Positions 23,169 through 34,136 of a DNA stretch of 64,000 nucleotides are shown here, one piece after another. Position 1 is the stretch's first letter. Every line of letters starts with the position of its first letter. The notes beneath the pieces were generated by a model. That model saw only the letters and a list, made by a program, of their open reading frames with translations, had not been told where the DNA came from and made no database searches. A program made the position numbers and the translations under genes. The DNA is taken from positions 7,502,001-7,566,000 of the forward strand of contig JAWQUS010000017.1 in NCBI GenBank assembly GCA_036365455.1. Reading direction: 5' to 3'. Source of the stretch: Macrosoma leucophasiata (Eukaryota > Arthropoda > Insecta > Lepidoptera > Hedylidae).

Positions 23169-23360
23169 AAACGACCCGGTTAGTCTAACGGTGTGAGACT
23201 ACCGTTTGCTTCCAAAGGTCGCGGGTTCAAATCCGCACGGGCACAAATATTTGTATGGCCTACAGATATTTGTTTGTGTATTTGTTGTGTGTGTACAACG
23301 GCACCCACGACACAGGCTTATACCTACTGTGGGGCTGTGAGTGTAAGCGTCACTTAGTAT
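23169..23360 (+). mobile_element. tRNA-derived SINE (family C), copy 4
   Basis: It starts GACCCGGTTAGTCTAACGGT, has the B box GCGGGTTCAAATCC, then CACAAATATTTGTATGGCC and CTGTGAGTGTAAGCGT. The TTTCGGGTCTGGGTG part of the body is deleted. Confidence 0.88.
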
Positions 23361-23414
23361 TGTTATTATATCTATTTATTAATAAGTGTTTCCTATAGTC
23401 ACGTCTTCATAGAA

Positions 23415-23693
23415 GTGTCTAGTGATGTAGTAGTTTCAAGAGTGATATGCTGTTCTGCTAACACAACTTTGTATTTAGCGATAAGTGGAAGCGAAAAAAA
23501 AATAGACAGTAGTCAATTGGATGAAGCAACCTATATAAATGTAACTTTTCAAACTTTCACACAAATATTCATCACTCATGAAATAATGGAACAGATCATG
23601 GAAGCTGAAAATGACTTAATTATCGAGCCAATACAATTATTTCACGTTAATGTTCGCGAGCAAAAAAAAAACTATTTGTTAAATTCTTTTTAA
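23415..23693 (+). CDS. Unassigned open frame, coding-like composition
   Basis: The frame is open from about 23358 to the stop at 23691-23693, with no ATG at its start (23415 is a GTG). Residues such as ISGSEKKIDSSQLDEATYIN and EIMEQIMEAENDLIIEPIQL are acidic and mixed, less like AT-noise than neighbouring frames. No domain is recognised. The last codons run into a snap-back hairpin at 23662-23709, so the end is not original. It could be an internal exon fragment, an unknown transposon piece or chance. Confidence 0.22.
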   Translation: MSSDVVVSRVICCSANTTLYLAISGSEKKIDSSQLDEATYINVTFQTFTQIFITHEIMEQIMEAENDLIIEPIQLFHVNVREQKKNYLLNSF

Positions 23694-23709
23694 CAAATAG
23701 TTTTTTTTT
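23662..23709. repeat. Snap-back hairpin, ~20-bp arms
   Basis: An A10 plus CTATTTGTTAA arm pairs with TTAACAAATAG plus T9 around a 7-base loop. Apart from one end base the match is exact. Confidence 0.8.
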
Positions 23710-24424
23710 AATTATTCGACTTCGCAAAAACCTAATAAAACATTACCTGTGTTGATGAAAATCAAGTCCAATGCAGTTAAAGTAATATACAATTTCATCC
23801 TATATCCACACGGCCCGAGCGTTGACACTCTCAAAGAAACCGAGAAAGATTGATCCATCCATTTAAAATGGGTTTGACCCGAAACTTACAAACTTCCTTT
23901 CACACCCGAGTATGAAAGCTTTTCAATATCCATTTCGATTGAGCCCAAAGGGCAAATTGAGTCGCCGATCGGACCCCAATCCAAATTCCAACAGTAGCCT
24001 ACAACCAAGGCGATTACAAGTGAATGGAAGTTTATTTCAAGTTCTTACTCCACTTAGGCTAGTCCAATTTGTTACTGGAACGGGAATTCGATACCCGTAG
24101 GTGCAAAATGGTTTTGGATTGTTGACCTATTTTCCTTAGATGTTTGGGGCAGTCTGATAGGGACAGAAGTGGATGTGACAACATTTTTTTTGTCGGTTGA
24201 TCTAAGTCATTAAATCAATTGGAAAACGCATGAAGCAAAACGTGTTAAGAACATTTATCAGCTCAGAATAGAGGCTAATGCCAGGACAAAATTAAATCAT
24301 AAAATTGTGTGCCTAAAAATAAAGAAAAAATTAAATAAAAAAATTATATAATCAAATATTTATTGTACTTCATTGATTTTCTTATTACGGTAATGGGAGG
24401 ATTTATTTATAGTGACGCTTCTAA
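23710..24424. other. Spacer, no gene seen
   Basis: Not recognised. The short frame at 23912-24100 has no supporting context. Confidence 0.35.
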
Positions 24425-24558
24425 TCGCTACTAATATTATAAATGCGAAAGTAACTCTGTCTGTCTGTCTGTTACCTTTTCACGTCCAAACGACTGAACC
24501 GATTTTAATGAAACTTTTAAACGACATCCACGCGGGCGAAGCCGCGGGCAACAGCTAG
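24425..24558 (+). mobile_element. Non-autonomous Helitron, short
   Basis: 5' end TCGCTACTAATATTATAAAT, a (CTGT)n tract, and a 3' hairpin CGCGGGCGAAGCCGCG followed by GGCAACAGCTAG. It sits between host A (24424) and T (24559), the Helitron target preference. At 134 bp it is an internally deleted derivative. Confidence 0.85.
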
Positions 24559-24937
24559 TTCAAAAAAATTGTTATATTATCAAGGAAATTACAGTTATTA
24601 ATTGTTCCATTTTTTAACTTTGAAAACCGTATCATTCTCGTAAAACAAAATAATATTGACAGGACTCAAAACTTTCAGACTAAAAGATGAAAGGAGATTA
24701 GTTAAGAAACAACAATATTATTTAAGCCAAGCAAAGCTTTCTTAGCATTAGAGCTCCAAGGTTTGATCGCCTAAGTTAAATAGCAATCCAGTTGGCTATA
24801 ATTCTGATGAGACACGCAATTTCGTGGTGTCTTTTTTCAGGTTACTTGTGTTTCTTTCTTCGAAAGTTTTTATTTTGGTGGTTTGGAAAAAATATAAATA
24901 AAAATACATCTTTACAATTCAAATTGGTTTACATATG

Positions 24938-25200
24938 CATGTATCTTCACGCCAAGTAAGTGACGGGATAAGCAGAGAGTGCGGAGCGCCAGATATGCGG
25001 ATGCTATGCAACCCCTGACACCTAAGATGTCATGTCTTTGTGACAGTTATTATGGGGCTATACATTACCATCTCATCGGAACTCGATAGTACCGAACACT
25101 AGTCCTGACACACCTCCCGTGCTTCTTCTACATTCATCATTCTCTTCATACATGCACGCCGATTGCTATAACTTTGGACCCCACCCTCGGACAGTAATCG
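24938..25200 (+). repeat. Interspersed repeat E, copy 2, with embedded family A scrap
   Basis: The start block is GTATCTTCACGCCAAGTAAG and the end blocks are CTTCTACATTCATCATTCTC and CCCACCCTCGGACAGTAATC. Between them, about 25010-25100 resembles reversed family A (CCTGACACCTAAGATGTCAT, TACATTACCATCTCATCGGA). Confidence 0.65.
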
Positions 25201-25206
25201 ACCTAT

Positions 25207-25566
25207 TTGGTTATGGTAAGTCATAGTTTACCTATTCACTGTTCAAAGAACTCCATACAGCCGTTGAGGTCTCCATGGATGACCGAGTGTGCCCTGTCCA
25301 GGAAAGAACTTGTCACAATGATGAGACTTCGCTCCGGACATGTGCCATTTAATAAGTTTAAATTCTTAGTGAATCAATCTGATACCCCTAATTGTAGTAT
25401 ATGTGGTAAAGTGGAAGACGTATACCATATTTTGGTTGAATGTGTTCGGGGTGAGGCTCATCGCAGGGCTTCATTAGAAATAGGACATTGCAACAGTGTC
25501 CTGGCAGATCCTACTACGGATGACGCCAGAATACTGTTGCAACTATATCAAATGTCAATGAGCTAA
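25207..25566 (+). pseudogene. Non-LTR retrotransposon ORF2 C-terminus (R1/Jockey-like)
   Basis: A 119-codon frame ends in a zinc-knuckle-like motif, C63-x2-C66-x7-H74-x4-C79 (CSICGKVEDVYHILVEC). It is preceded by MMRLRSGHVPFNKFKFLV. That pair, an RLRSGH block plus a CCHC knuckle after the reverse transcriptase, is typical of the C-terminus of R1- and Jockey-group LINE ORF2 proteins. Reverse transcriptase and endonuclease are missing, consistent with 5' truncation. A basic Lys/Arg-rich A-rich stretch about 90 bases past the stop (near 25660) may be the 3' tail. Its immediate upstream neighbour is repeat E. Clade assignment between R1 and Jockey is not possible from this piece. Confidence 0.8.
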
Positions 25567-25734
25567 TGTTGTTTAATTACAATTTTTAAATGAACAATGT
25601 AATTCATGCGAACGTGTAGAGCGTCATGGTCTTTGACCAAGCTCTTTAAACGGAGAATTAAAAAAAAAAGAAAAAAAATACATAGAAAACGTAGGAATGA
25701 GAGAACGTGCTCCGATCAAGTGACAATATACGGC

Positions 25735-25885
25735 TCTGTATTTTTCGGAGCGTCTCAGGAGTGGCAACACAGCAACAATCAACCTTTATATGAAACCAGA
25801 GATTTCAGTATCTCTGCTTTGATTTAAATGTTGACTGACCGGCCACAGTATAATTTATCATCAATGTAAACTAAACTATATGTAA
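25735..25885 (+). mobile_element. Probable family A relic
   Basis: Decayed blocks in family A order: CGGCTCTGTATTTTTCGGAG, GTCTCAGGAGTGGCAACAC, and a late ATCATCAATGTAAACT. Confidence 0.45.
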
Positions 25886-26036
25886 AAAATCCAGTGTGAT
25901 TTTTATAAATTGGATTATCAAACAATTTAAACGATCCTAATCATTTAAGTTGTCAACAGGCATTTATAACTGTTCAAATATTTATATACCGAAAACTTTA
26001 TGACTATCATAACTCATAAACACATTTCACGATATT

Positions 26037-26278
26037 TTGCAACCCATTATACGTCCCACTGCTGGGCCCGAGTCTCTCCCCTTTTTTGGGGGGAGGCCTG
26101 GAGCTTACTCCACCACGCTGCTCCAATGCGGATTGGTGGAGGTGTTGGGGTTAGTGGCCAACCCGCTGTCGGATGTTTTCAAACCGCCGATAAGGCCTCC
26201 GACAAGGTTTAACGACTGATATCCATCGATAGCAACCGGGACCGACGGCTTAACGTGCCCTCCAAAGCACGGAATATA
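26037..26278 (-). mobile_element. LINE 3'-end repeat F, copy 1
   Basis: The minus strand ends CTCGGGCCCAGCAGTGGGAC, then ATAATGGGTTGC. CAGCAGTGGGAC also ends the RTE coding sequence at 17.65 kb. Upstream blocks are CCACCAATCCGCATTGGAGC and GTCGGTCCCGGTTGCTATCG. The region is non-coding 3' tail only. Confidence 0.75.
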
Positions 26279-26388
26279 AAAATAAATGTGTGAAAGTTGT
26301 ATTTTACTTAATACACTAAATAAACATATTTTCTTTCTTATCTTTAATAATTAAAATTTACGCAATTCTTATTAATTATTAGCTGTAC

Positions 26389-26691
26389 CCGCGACTTCGC
26401 CCGCGTAGGAATTTATGATTGTTCAGTATCTACCCGGACGAAGTCGTGGGCGCAGCTAGTATAAAAGCCTAAGTTACTCCTTATTACATGAGCTATCTGC
26501 CAGTGAAAGTCCCGTCAAAATCGGTCCAGCCGTTCCCAAGATTAGCCCTGCCAAACAGACAGACAGACAGACAAAAATTGTATAAAATGTTGTTTTGGTA
26601 TAAGTACCGCGTATAAATACATATGCATTTAGTAAAAAGCGGTTCTTTTTATATTACAAATAGACACTCCAATTTTATTTATTTGTATAGA
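26389..26691 (-). mobile_element. Non-autonomous Helitron with an internal inverted 3'-like end
   Basis: The minus strand begins A|TCTATACAAATAAATAAAA and ends with the hairpin CGCGGGCGAAGTCGCGGG and TACAGCTAA (G to A in the last base). In the middle, plus-oriented CGGACGAAGTCGTGGGCGCA and GCTAGT look like a second Helitron 3' end facing the other way. The 35.9-kb copy has the same layout, so the inverted end belongs to the family. Confidence 0.75.
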
Positions 26692-26809
26692 TGACATGTG
26701 TTTATGGAACTGAAACACTAAAGACCTCATTACTATTTAGCAACAGATGCATTATCCCTCGATCTCCGCCATTGCAGCTTTTGCAGTTCATTGTTCCATT
26801 TATAATTAA

Positions 26810-27021
26810 AATTTCAACGTACCTAATTACACAAACAGAATTAAATTGCGTTAACCAGCAAGCCAACAACCAACATTGTTGTGAAGTAACTCTAGTTTTT
26901 CAATTATTTCCATGTCAGAAGCAGACTAGTTCCCAGTTTCCGCCAATTTGTTGGCGGCTCGGAGAGTAACTATTTCTGTCTTAATCCATTAGAGTTACAG
27001 AAATGGCTTCACAATTGATCT
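26810..27021 (+). repeat. Left arm of ~212-bp inverted duplication
   Basis: It matches the reverse complement of 27847-28060 over its length. Blocks include AACCAACATTGTTGTGAAGT, TTCCATGTCAGAAGCAGACT, TTGTTGGCGGCTC and CTGTCTTAATCCATTA. Several indels and substitutions separate the arms. The ~825 bp between them hold a Helitron and a rearranged SINE. Confidence 0.8.
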
Positions 27022-27063
27022 TGTTAATTAGGCTGACGTTAATTTGTATTATAAATAAATATA

Positions 27064-27247
27064 TCTTAATATATATAAATCTCGTGTCACAATGTTTGTC
27101 CTCAATGGACTCCTAAACCACTTAACCGATTATAATAAAATTCGCACACCATGTGCAGTTCGATCCAACTTGAGAGATAGGATAGCTTACATTACGCTAT
27201 GACTAATAGGAGCAGAGCAGCGCGGGCGAAGCCGGGGCGGGCCGCTA
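27064..27247 (+). mobile_element. Non-autonomous Helitron, ~184 bp
   Basis: A|TCTTAATATATATAAATCTC start, then CGCGGGCGAAGCCGGGGCGG and GCCGCTAG|T end. Both borders fit the A|T target rule. Confidence 0.85.
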
Positions 27248-27277
27248 GTATATATATAGTTCTTATATCTACCTGCC

Positions 27278-27740
27278 TGCCTCAGTAGCCTAGTGGTAGC
27301 AGGTTACTACATTCCCGGATTCCCGAGTCGAAGGCTATCAGGGATATGTATGTATGTATCTTCACGCCAGGTCCCTAACGGGGTAGGCAGAGAGTGTAGA
27401 GCGCCAGATATCCCGGTCCTGACATACCTCTCGTGCCTCGTCTACCTAGAGATCCGTTATCAGAGATCACGGTTTAAAATCCTTTATCTCTGATTCTATT
27501 GGGATTTTTCCATTTTCTGGAAGTTTTCCACTACATTGGAGTTTGGTAATCTGCCCGAAAATGTCAACAGGTTCGCCACCTGTTACATGGGCAAAACGTA
27601 ACCGGCGAGTCGTGGGTGTTTGCATGGGTAGGCAGAGGTAAATGCATGCATTCAAGCTTACATATATGCTTGAATGCATGTATTTACCTCCTACCTTATT
27701 TATTAACCTACCCCTTCGGGGATTACAGGCATAAAGTTTT
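27278..27740 (+). mobile_element. Family D SINE interrupted by repeat E
   Basis: 27278-27345 is the tRNA-like head (CTGCCTCAGTAGCCTAGTGG). 27346-27457 is repeat E (TATCTTCACGCCAGGTCCCT onward). 27458-27740 resumes the D body. The junctions carry TATCAGGGAT and TATCAGAGAT, a 10-bp target-site duplication with one change. Near the 3' end, 27627-27695 is a snap-back duplication of the AAATGCATGCATTCAAGC segment. Confidence 0.8.
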
Positions 27741-27846
27741 TGAAATCGCCCTGCATACAGGGTGATAACAAAGCTTATACTCCAAATAGCTAATAAAGCG
27801 ACCGTTGGCTTATTTTTGTGCAAATATAAAAAACGTTAGCTTATGC

Positions 27847-28060
27847 AGATCAATTCAAAAGCAATTTCAGTAACGCTAATGGATTAAGACAGAATTAGGC
27901 ACTCTACGAGCCGCCAACAATTTGGAGGGAACTGGAAACTAGTCTGCTTCCGACATGGAATTAATTGAAAAACTAGAGTAACTTCACAACAATGTTGGTT
28001 GTTGTATAACGCAATTTCATTCAAGTTGTGTAATTACGTTATTATTTTAACGTATTTACG
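27847..28060 (-). repeat. Right arm of ~212-bp inverted duplication
   Basis: Reverse complement of 26810-27021. See the left arm for shared blocks. Confidence 0.8.
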
Positions 28061-28254
28061 TATTGTCCTAGTTCTAATAGTTTTTAGTTAATGACGCACA
28101 CCCTACCTGTTTTATGTTAAATATGTCCTGTTATCTTTTGGGTTGCCTGGAAGAAATCGCTCTTCTAGCGATAAGGCTGCCCAATGTAACACATGTGTTT
28201 GATACATATTTTTTTGTGAATTTTCTTTTGATGTGCAATAAAGTGTATTTATTA

Positions 28255-28350
28255 TTATTGATATTTCCGGGCACATTACCAAACTCCGAGGTAGTGGAAA
28301 ACTTCCACAAAATGGAAAACTCCCAATAAAAGCAGAGATAAAGGATTTTA
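28255..28350 (-). mobile_element. Family D SINE fragment
   Basis: GGGCACATTACCAAACTCCG, AAAATGGAAAACTCCCAATA and GCAGAGATAAAGGATTTT match the reversed D body. Both ends are missing. Confidence 0.75.
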
Positions 28351-28439
28351 AGCCTAATTGCTGGTAGAGCTGGAGTGTGGGGAAGGGATAAATATCTACC
28401 TATCTGTCTCCAAATGGAAGTTATGGGCTTTGATGGGTT

Positions 28440-28665
28440 AATATGTAGAAAATACAAAGGGAAAAAGCAGCCGGTTTCTTTTTTAAATTGAATTGTTTGA
28501 TATTTATGTAAAATTTTGCCACGTCATTTATCATGTCACTATGGGAAAGTGTGGTAAGATTTTCCTCCGAAAACTGGAACTGTGCTACCAAAGAGAGTGT
28601 CTTGTATGTACTATAGTACATTTAAGTCAGTAATTCCCCTGAACTTTTGGAAAAAAATGGGTTGT
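28440..28665 (+). repeat. Interspersed repeat I, copy 2
   Basis: It shares AGCAGCCGGTTTC, CACGTCATTTATCATGT, ACTATGGGAAAGTG, GGAACTGTGCTACCAAAG and AGTACATTTAAGTCAGT with 34405-34600, and in part with 20085-20240. No coding capacity. The class is unknown. Confidence 0.65.
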
Positions 28666-28939
28666 GTGCGAGCAGAGTTGCATTGAAGAAACCCAACATT
28701 CTTTGTGTTCCTTTAGTTAGGACTAACTATAGGCAGAACTCATTTCTTATAAGATAGCGTGTCGCTTATTCAATGCCCTAGTTAAGGAAAATTTGGATAC
28801 TGACTTATTCAATATTCCCGTACGTAAGCTTAAATGCTTACTTAACAATGCTTGTTTTAATAATTAAATGGCATTATTAACTTTTGTACGAATCTATGTG
28901 TGCGTGTGTTGTTGTTTTTTTCTAATGAACTTTGTTTTT

Positions 28940-29490
28940 TTAGGGTTCCGTACCTTAAAAGGAAAAAAGGAACTCTTTTAGGATCACTCGTGCGTCTGTC
29001 TGTCTGTCCGTCTGTCACAGCCAATTTGCTCCGAAACTACTCAACCGATTGAGTTGAAATTTGATGAATATATGTAAATTGGTGACCCGAAGATGAACAC
29101 GTCAAGTATAATAATAAATTTTAAACAGGCCCCCCCCCTGTTTCGGGGGATAAATCAGAAAATTAAAAAAAAATCGTAAACTGTGTCGTGTGACATATCA
29201 AATGAAAGAAGTTGTTGTCAGCATCTCAGAGATATTTTTTTTATAATTTTTGCATTAACAAATATGAAGTTATTTAAGAAAAACGACGAAAATTGACCAT
29301 TCCCCTCCACCTTATCTTCGAAACCACTGAACTTAAAATTTTGAAAAAATGTGTAAAATAATTCTTTGCCTATAGATTACTGGAAAACCTATAAGAAGTT
29401 TGAGTATTCAAATTAAATCGAAAATTCTTAAGATTATGTACGGAACCCTCACAACGCGAGTCGAACTCGCATTTGTCCGATTTTTGTTTA
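28940..29490 (-). mobile_element. Family G element, copy 3
   Basis: Begins TTTAGGGTTCCGTACCTTAA with a (TGTC)n tract at about 28997-29018. Ends TACGGAACCCTCACAACGCG and GAGTCGAACTCGCATTTG. GGTTCCGTA at one end and TACGGAACCC at the other are inverted. The same hallmarks occur at 40.4-41.3 and 50.0-50.6 kb. It contains a C9 run at 29130. Non-coding and probably a non-autonomous DNA element; the superfamily is not certain. Confidence 0.65.
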
Positions 29491-32069
29491 ATCGTCGTTC
29501 ATCTACTGTTATTGTTTCAAATACCTTAATCTAATCCTATATGCGGTAACTTCTAATTGGCCTTCATTTCTGTAACTCCCGGTTACGTGTATCTACATGT
29601 CTATTTATTGTTATAACTAGCTGTTAGTTACCCTAATATTGTAAAAAAAAAAAAATAATAAAGGTGCAAAATTTTACACTTAATGCATAAAAACGTATCG
29701 TAATTAAGCAATACGTTTTAGTAGTTCAGGAACAGTTGAGTAGTCGTTTTGTTGTTATGCCAAATTTGAGATTTATGTTTCATAACGGAAGTTTTTGGTT
29801 ATTCACTTGAAGCGTTTTAGGTTAAGTAACAAGCAAACAGAAAATTTTACAAACTTTCATAATAGAATCTAAAATCCTGAAGCTTGTTAGTTTTAAAACA
29901 ACCTCTGTATAAAAAGTTAAATTAATTCCAAGTAAAGAAAACTTACATTAAATTTTGTTCTAAAATTACGTTGAAGATTAAGCAGTGGGATTATCTTGAA
30001 TTCAGTCCATCTGAGTTGAGCAGTAACACTGACTGCACTTTCTTTTAGTTAACAAATGCAACATTTTAATGGGTAAAGCTGTGGAACTAATTTTTGTGGT
30101 TTTTAATAAAGAGTTCTTACATAGCCCTTAAAGGCTATGTAAGAACTCTTTATTAAAAACCACAACATCTTCAACAACACGTCCTGTCGGGGAACTTTAC
30201 GCTTATCCAAAATCAATCAAATATAGCTTATCTTATCTCGTAGAGAGTACAAATATTTGACAAATAAAAGTCAAGAACAATTTTATGACATGACTGAAAT
30301 CCAAGTGAGGCCAATATTTTTGGGTTTATTGAAGTTGATTGATCATATAGAACAATATCTTCTATTCTTATATCAATGATAACATTGATGTACTACAACC
30401 CATCTAACATCATACAAAGTTTATGTTCAATATCGATTGTGTGTATACCTAAAGTTCCGGGTTAACGCAGTAATTATTAATTGGGTCTGGAGGTTTTGCA
30501 GGTCAGTTGAGGGAAAGTACTTATATTCCGATTCATGTATTTGTGATAATATCAATGCTTATCATAACACAAGTAAATAATTATAGCATATATTATTTTA
30601 CAGTTGCATTTTCAATGAATATACTGGCTGAACTAAAATAGGCGTAGCTTGAAAAAATACGCCCAAATGACAAAATAAGCAAACAGAAGCATTACATTCA
30701 AGTATGGGCGACCTATTGGTATTCACCGAATTTATTTACTTATTTAAGCTTTAATGCACAATGTTAGCACATAAGGCGGACTTAATATCGTAAGGCATTC
30801 TCAACCAGTCGACCTTAGGGTAGTGAGACAAGATGATGAGAGTGCAAATTAAAAACCGTAGAGAGAAAGTATTTAAAATAGAAAGATAAATACCTTAAAT
30901 TCGATGTAATAATTACATTCATATAATATTAATAAAATACTATACTATCATATAACAATAATAATAAATAATGTATAATAAATATTAATTAATTAATAAT
31001 ATTAATATTATTAATATTAATGTATTGTCCAAGCTCCGAAACTGTCAATGAGATCATTCAAAACTGGTTAAATCTACAATTTCAAATCAGAACCTCAGCA
31101 TCACTACTACAACCTGCCACAAGAAAGAAAGAGAAAGAAAGAAAAATATTTAGTTTCTTGGTACCACACAACATAAGCACACATAAAGAGAATGTAGGGA
31201 CATAGGTATGTCAACAATCAATTAATATAGTTAGCGCTAGTGCAGTCGCACTGTAATATGAGCACCGTCAAAGATCCCGATCGTCGCCCGTTGAGGCGCG
31301 GTGCGTGACTACCTATGGCCCACATTCTGCTCCTATCCCCCGACTATATTGGTTGTTTGTATGTCTTGTGGGATTAAATTATATTTGCCGAATATCTTCC
31401 TTAATTTCACCATCCTAAGATTAGTAGATTAAACTCAACATAAGTAAATAGACAGAGACAGTATTGTAAATACTAAAAAGATAAACAGAAAACTTAATCC
31501 AAAAATAGAAGTTCATCACGTGGCCACTGCTGTAATAAATCACCTTAACACGGTTGTAAAATTGTCAAAGGCAACGTAGCGTTCACTGAAATAAAAATTG
31601 CGGCCTCATTCAGTGTAAACTTGAGGCAAGTGGACGACGCTTGTTTTCAATTGAATATTCAAAAGAAACGTTCACTACGAATAGCAGGTGGGTACGTTAT
31701 ACATTAGAAATTTATGAACCTTACCAGTTGTCATAGGTTATTTGTCGCACCCAGACAAAAGTGTGCCTTATTTTGTATTCACAATAATACAGTTTTAGTC
31801 GCGATTCCTTTGAATTTCGAAATTTAATAAGTTCACTGTTGATTTTTACCTGAATAACACATGCCTAATATTAGGTTGTGGGATCACGGTAATGATTGAC
31901 GGTTGAAAAAATCAAAATGTTATAAATACTTTTGTAAGTTTGATAAAATAATAACAGATCAAAATAAATAAACATATACTTAATTTAATAAATGAGAAAC
32001 ATTAAATAAAATCCACGAAATATAATACAAAACATTGAATAAACAAAGGCCTTGAAGAGAAGCAATTCA
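29491..32069. other. AT-rich spacer
   Basis: No gene and no recognised family. Two structures stand out: the perfect hairpin at 30094-30165 and a near-pure AT stretch at about 30895-31022 made of AATATTAAT-type units. The frame at 31020-31205 begins in that stretch and is not supported. Confidence 0.4.
30094..30165. repeat. Perfect snap-back hairpin, 33-bp arms
   Basis: 30094-30126 and 30133-30165 are exact reverse complements with a 6-base loop (CTTAAA). It is surrounded by unique AT-rich DNA. Confidence 0.9.
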
Positions 32070-34095
32070 TAACATCACAAACACGAGAGAAGGAGTTAAC
32101 ATGCATTCACAAAGCCAAGCTCACCAATACAGAGTTATTAAACGAACGGTTCAATGAGCAAACGTTCTGTCTGAGATATTGCTTGTTACGTGTAACGTGA
32201 GGAGGGAATTAAACGTGATGTAAACAGAATCAGTGACTTGACAAATATTTGAACTTTTGAACTTGTTGCTTCTTAGTTAGTGCAGGACGGAAATAATAGA
32301 AGTTATACAATTTTTATTTTAAATAGAGAGTGTGAATCCGATTTTACGCATGTTTTTTTATGTATGTAGCTATTGCGTTTTAGCAATTGAAACATAAATA
32401 ACAGTGACAAAAATGTTTTTATTATTTTCTTTTTCAACGAAGCTCTCTTTCTAAGAAGCAACAAATACAATCAATAACAACAGCTACACTCTAGAGAAGA
32501 GATATAAATAAAATTAAATCTTATTAATGAAATACTATTTGAAAACAAAACATCACAAACACGTCTGAACAACTAAACACGCATCTCAAAGCCAACTTCG
32601 CCAATATAAAATAATTAAACGAACGATTCAACCGAACCGGTTCTTAATGTCCCTTTCCCATAATGTCCCTCGGTTTCAAAATGTCCCTTTCTCGAAATGT
32701 CCTTTTCCCAAAAAGTCCCTTTCCCGAAATGTCCCTTTCCCCAAAAAGTCATTTTCCCAAAAAGTCATTTTCCCAAAAAGTCCCTTTCCCGAAATGTCCC
32801 TATCCCAAAATGATATTTTCATACAACGGATAGATAAGAAACAAATCAGCTTCAGAACCTTCCAATATACATATTGATATTGATTAGCATCATAATTTCA
32901 TCTGATTAGCAGCATCATTTTAAATCTTTGTAAATACAAAGAATTACAGCTTTTTTGCTAACATGTTTTTAATTTGAGATTAAAATTATGAAACTAATCA
33001 ATATTTTGGGTAAGGGACTATTTGGGAAAAGGACTTTTTGGGGAAAGGTACATTTCGGGAAAGATGGGAAAGGGACATTATCAACCTGAGCCGATTCAAC
33101 GAGCAAGCGTTCTGTTTGAGATATTGCTTGAGGACGGAACTGACGGAAGCAAACGTAAAGTAAACACGTAGATTGACTTGACAGTATAAATATTTTTTTC
33201 TCCATGACTAAGAAAATGATAGAAAAAACAATTCTAATTACCATGAATCATGAAAACATAACTGTCAGATAGGCAAAATTGCAATTATTAGTTTTTCACC
33301 AGGAAGTAGCAAGCACTAAGAATACAGCACACATACATGTACAATATTTGAGAGCTAAAATATGTTGTATTATAAAAATGTATTTAGTAAATCTAATCCT
33401 TATTAGAAGAACTAATTCAAAACATCACAAACACGAGCAAAGTAAACATGCACGCACAAAGCCAAGCTCGCTTATATAGAGTAATTAAGCGAACGGTTCA
33501 ATGAGCAAACGTTCTGTCGGAGATATTTCTTCTTACGTGTAACGTGAGGACGGAATCAGGCGTGAAGGTAAAAAAGATGAGTGGCTTTGACAAACACGTG
33601 AACTTGTTGCTTATTTCAGGATAAAAGTTGTAGTAATTATAAAATTTTAGTGTAGAACCATCACACGCGTAATTTTTTAATTTATACTTTTTCCTTTCTA
33701 GTAATGGATGCATAACAGTCAGACAGAAAAAAATCGCTACTATTTTTTTTGTCGTCACTATAAAGCAATAAAATGAGGCTTGACAAACACGTGAATTCAA
33801 GATGAAAATTGAAGTAATTATGAAATTTGGGTGTAGAACCATTTTACGCGTTATTTTATTATTCATACCTTTTGCTTTCAAGCAATGGAAGTTTATCAGT
33901 CGGACAGAAAAAATCGCAACTATATCGCAAACACGAGCAAAAGAGTAAGCACGTATAAACAAAGCTAACCTCGCCGATGCAGAGTAATTAAACGAACGGT
34001 TCAATGGGCAAATGTTCTGTCTGAGATATTGCTTGTTACGTGTAAAGTAAACAAGATGAGTGACTAGACAAATACGAACTTGTTGTTTTTAGGTG
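32070..34095. repeat. Tandem array, ~430-510-bp units
   Basis: Four units start near 32070, 32549, 33420 and 33931. Each holds ATCACAAACACGAG-like starts, CACAAAGCCAAGCTCGC, ATTAAACGAACGGTTCAATG and GTTCTGTCTGAGATATTGCT, with GATGAGTGACTTGACAAA in the later part. Unit 2 is split by a palindromic minisatellite. Unit 3 carries an internal duplication of about 190 bp (33583-33690 against 33780-33870 region). A 168-codon minus frame at 33498-34004 crosses unit boundaries and is not called. Confidence 0.75.
32645..33085. repeat. Minisatellite with inverted arms
   Basis: 32645-32815 repeats a 15-16-base unit of the form (C)CCGAAATGTCCCTTT or CCAAAAAGTCCTTTT about ten times. 33003-33085 carries the same units reverse-complemented. 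About 190 bp of AT-rich DNA lies between. The outer ends are inverted (AATGTCCCTTTCCC and GGGAAAGGGACATT), so the block may be one foldback element inserted in the tandem unit. Confidence 0.8.
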
Positions 34096-34136
34096 GAGTT
34101 GAAAATAATGCTGTATTTCTAATGAGGTCAATATTT

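Noticed and set aside
24960..28400. CRISPR-like array from repeated SINE blocks
   Set aside because: Repeats are long, irregularly spaced, in both orientations and tRNA-derived; the genome is eukaryotic.
33498..34004. 168-codon minus-strand frame
   Set aside because: Crosses tandem-unit boundaries in the 32-34-kb array; the other units do not keep it open, and no motif is visible.
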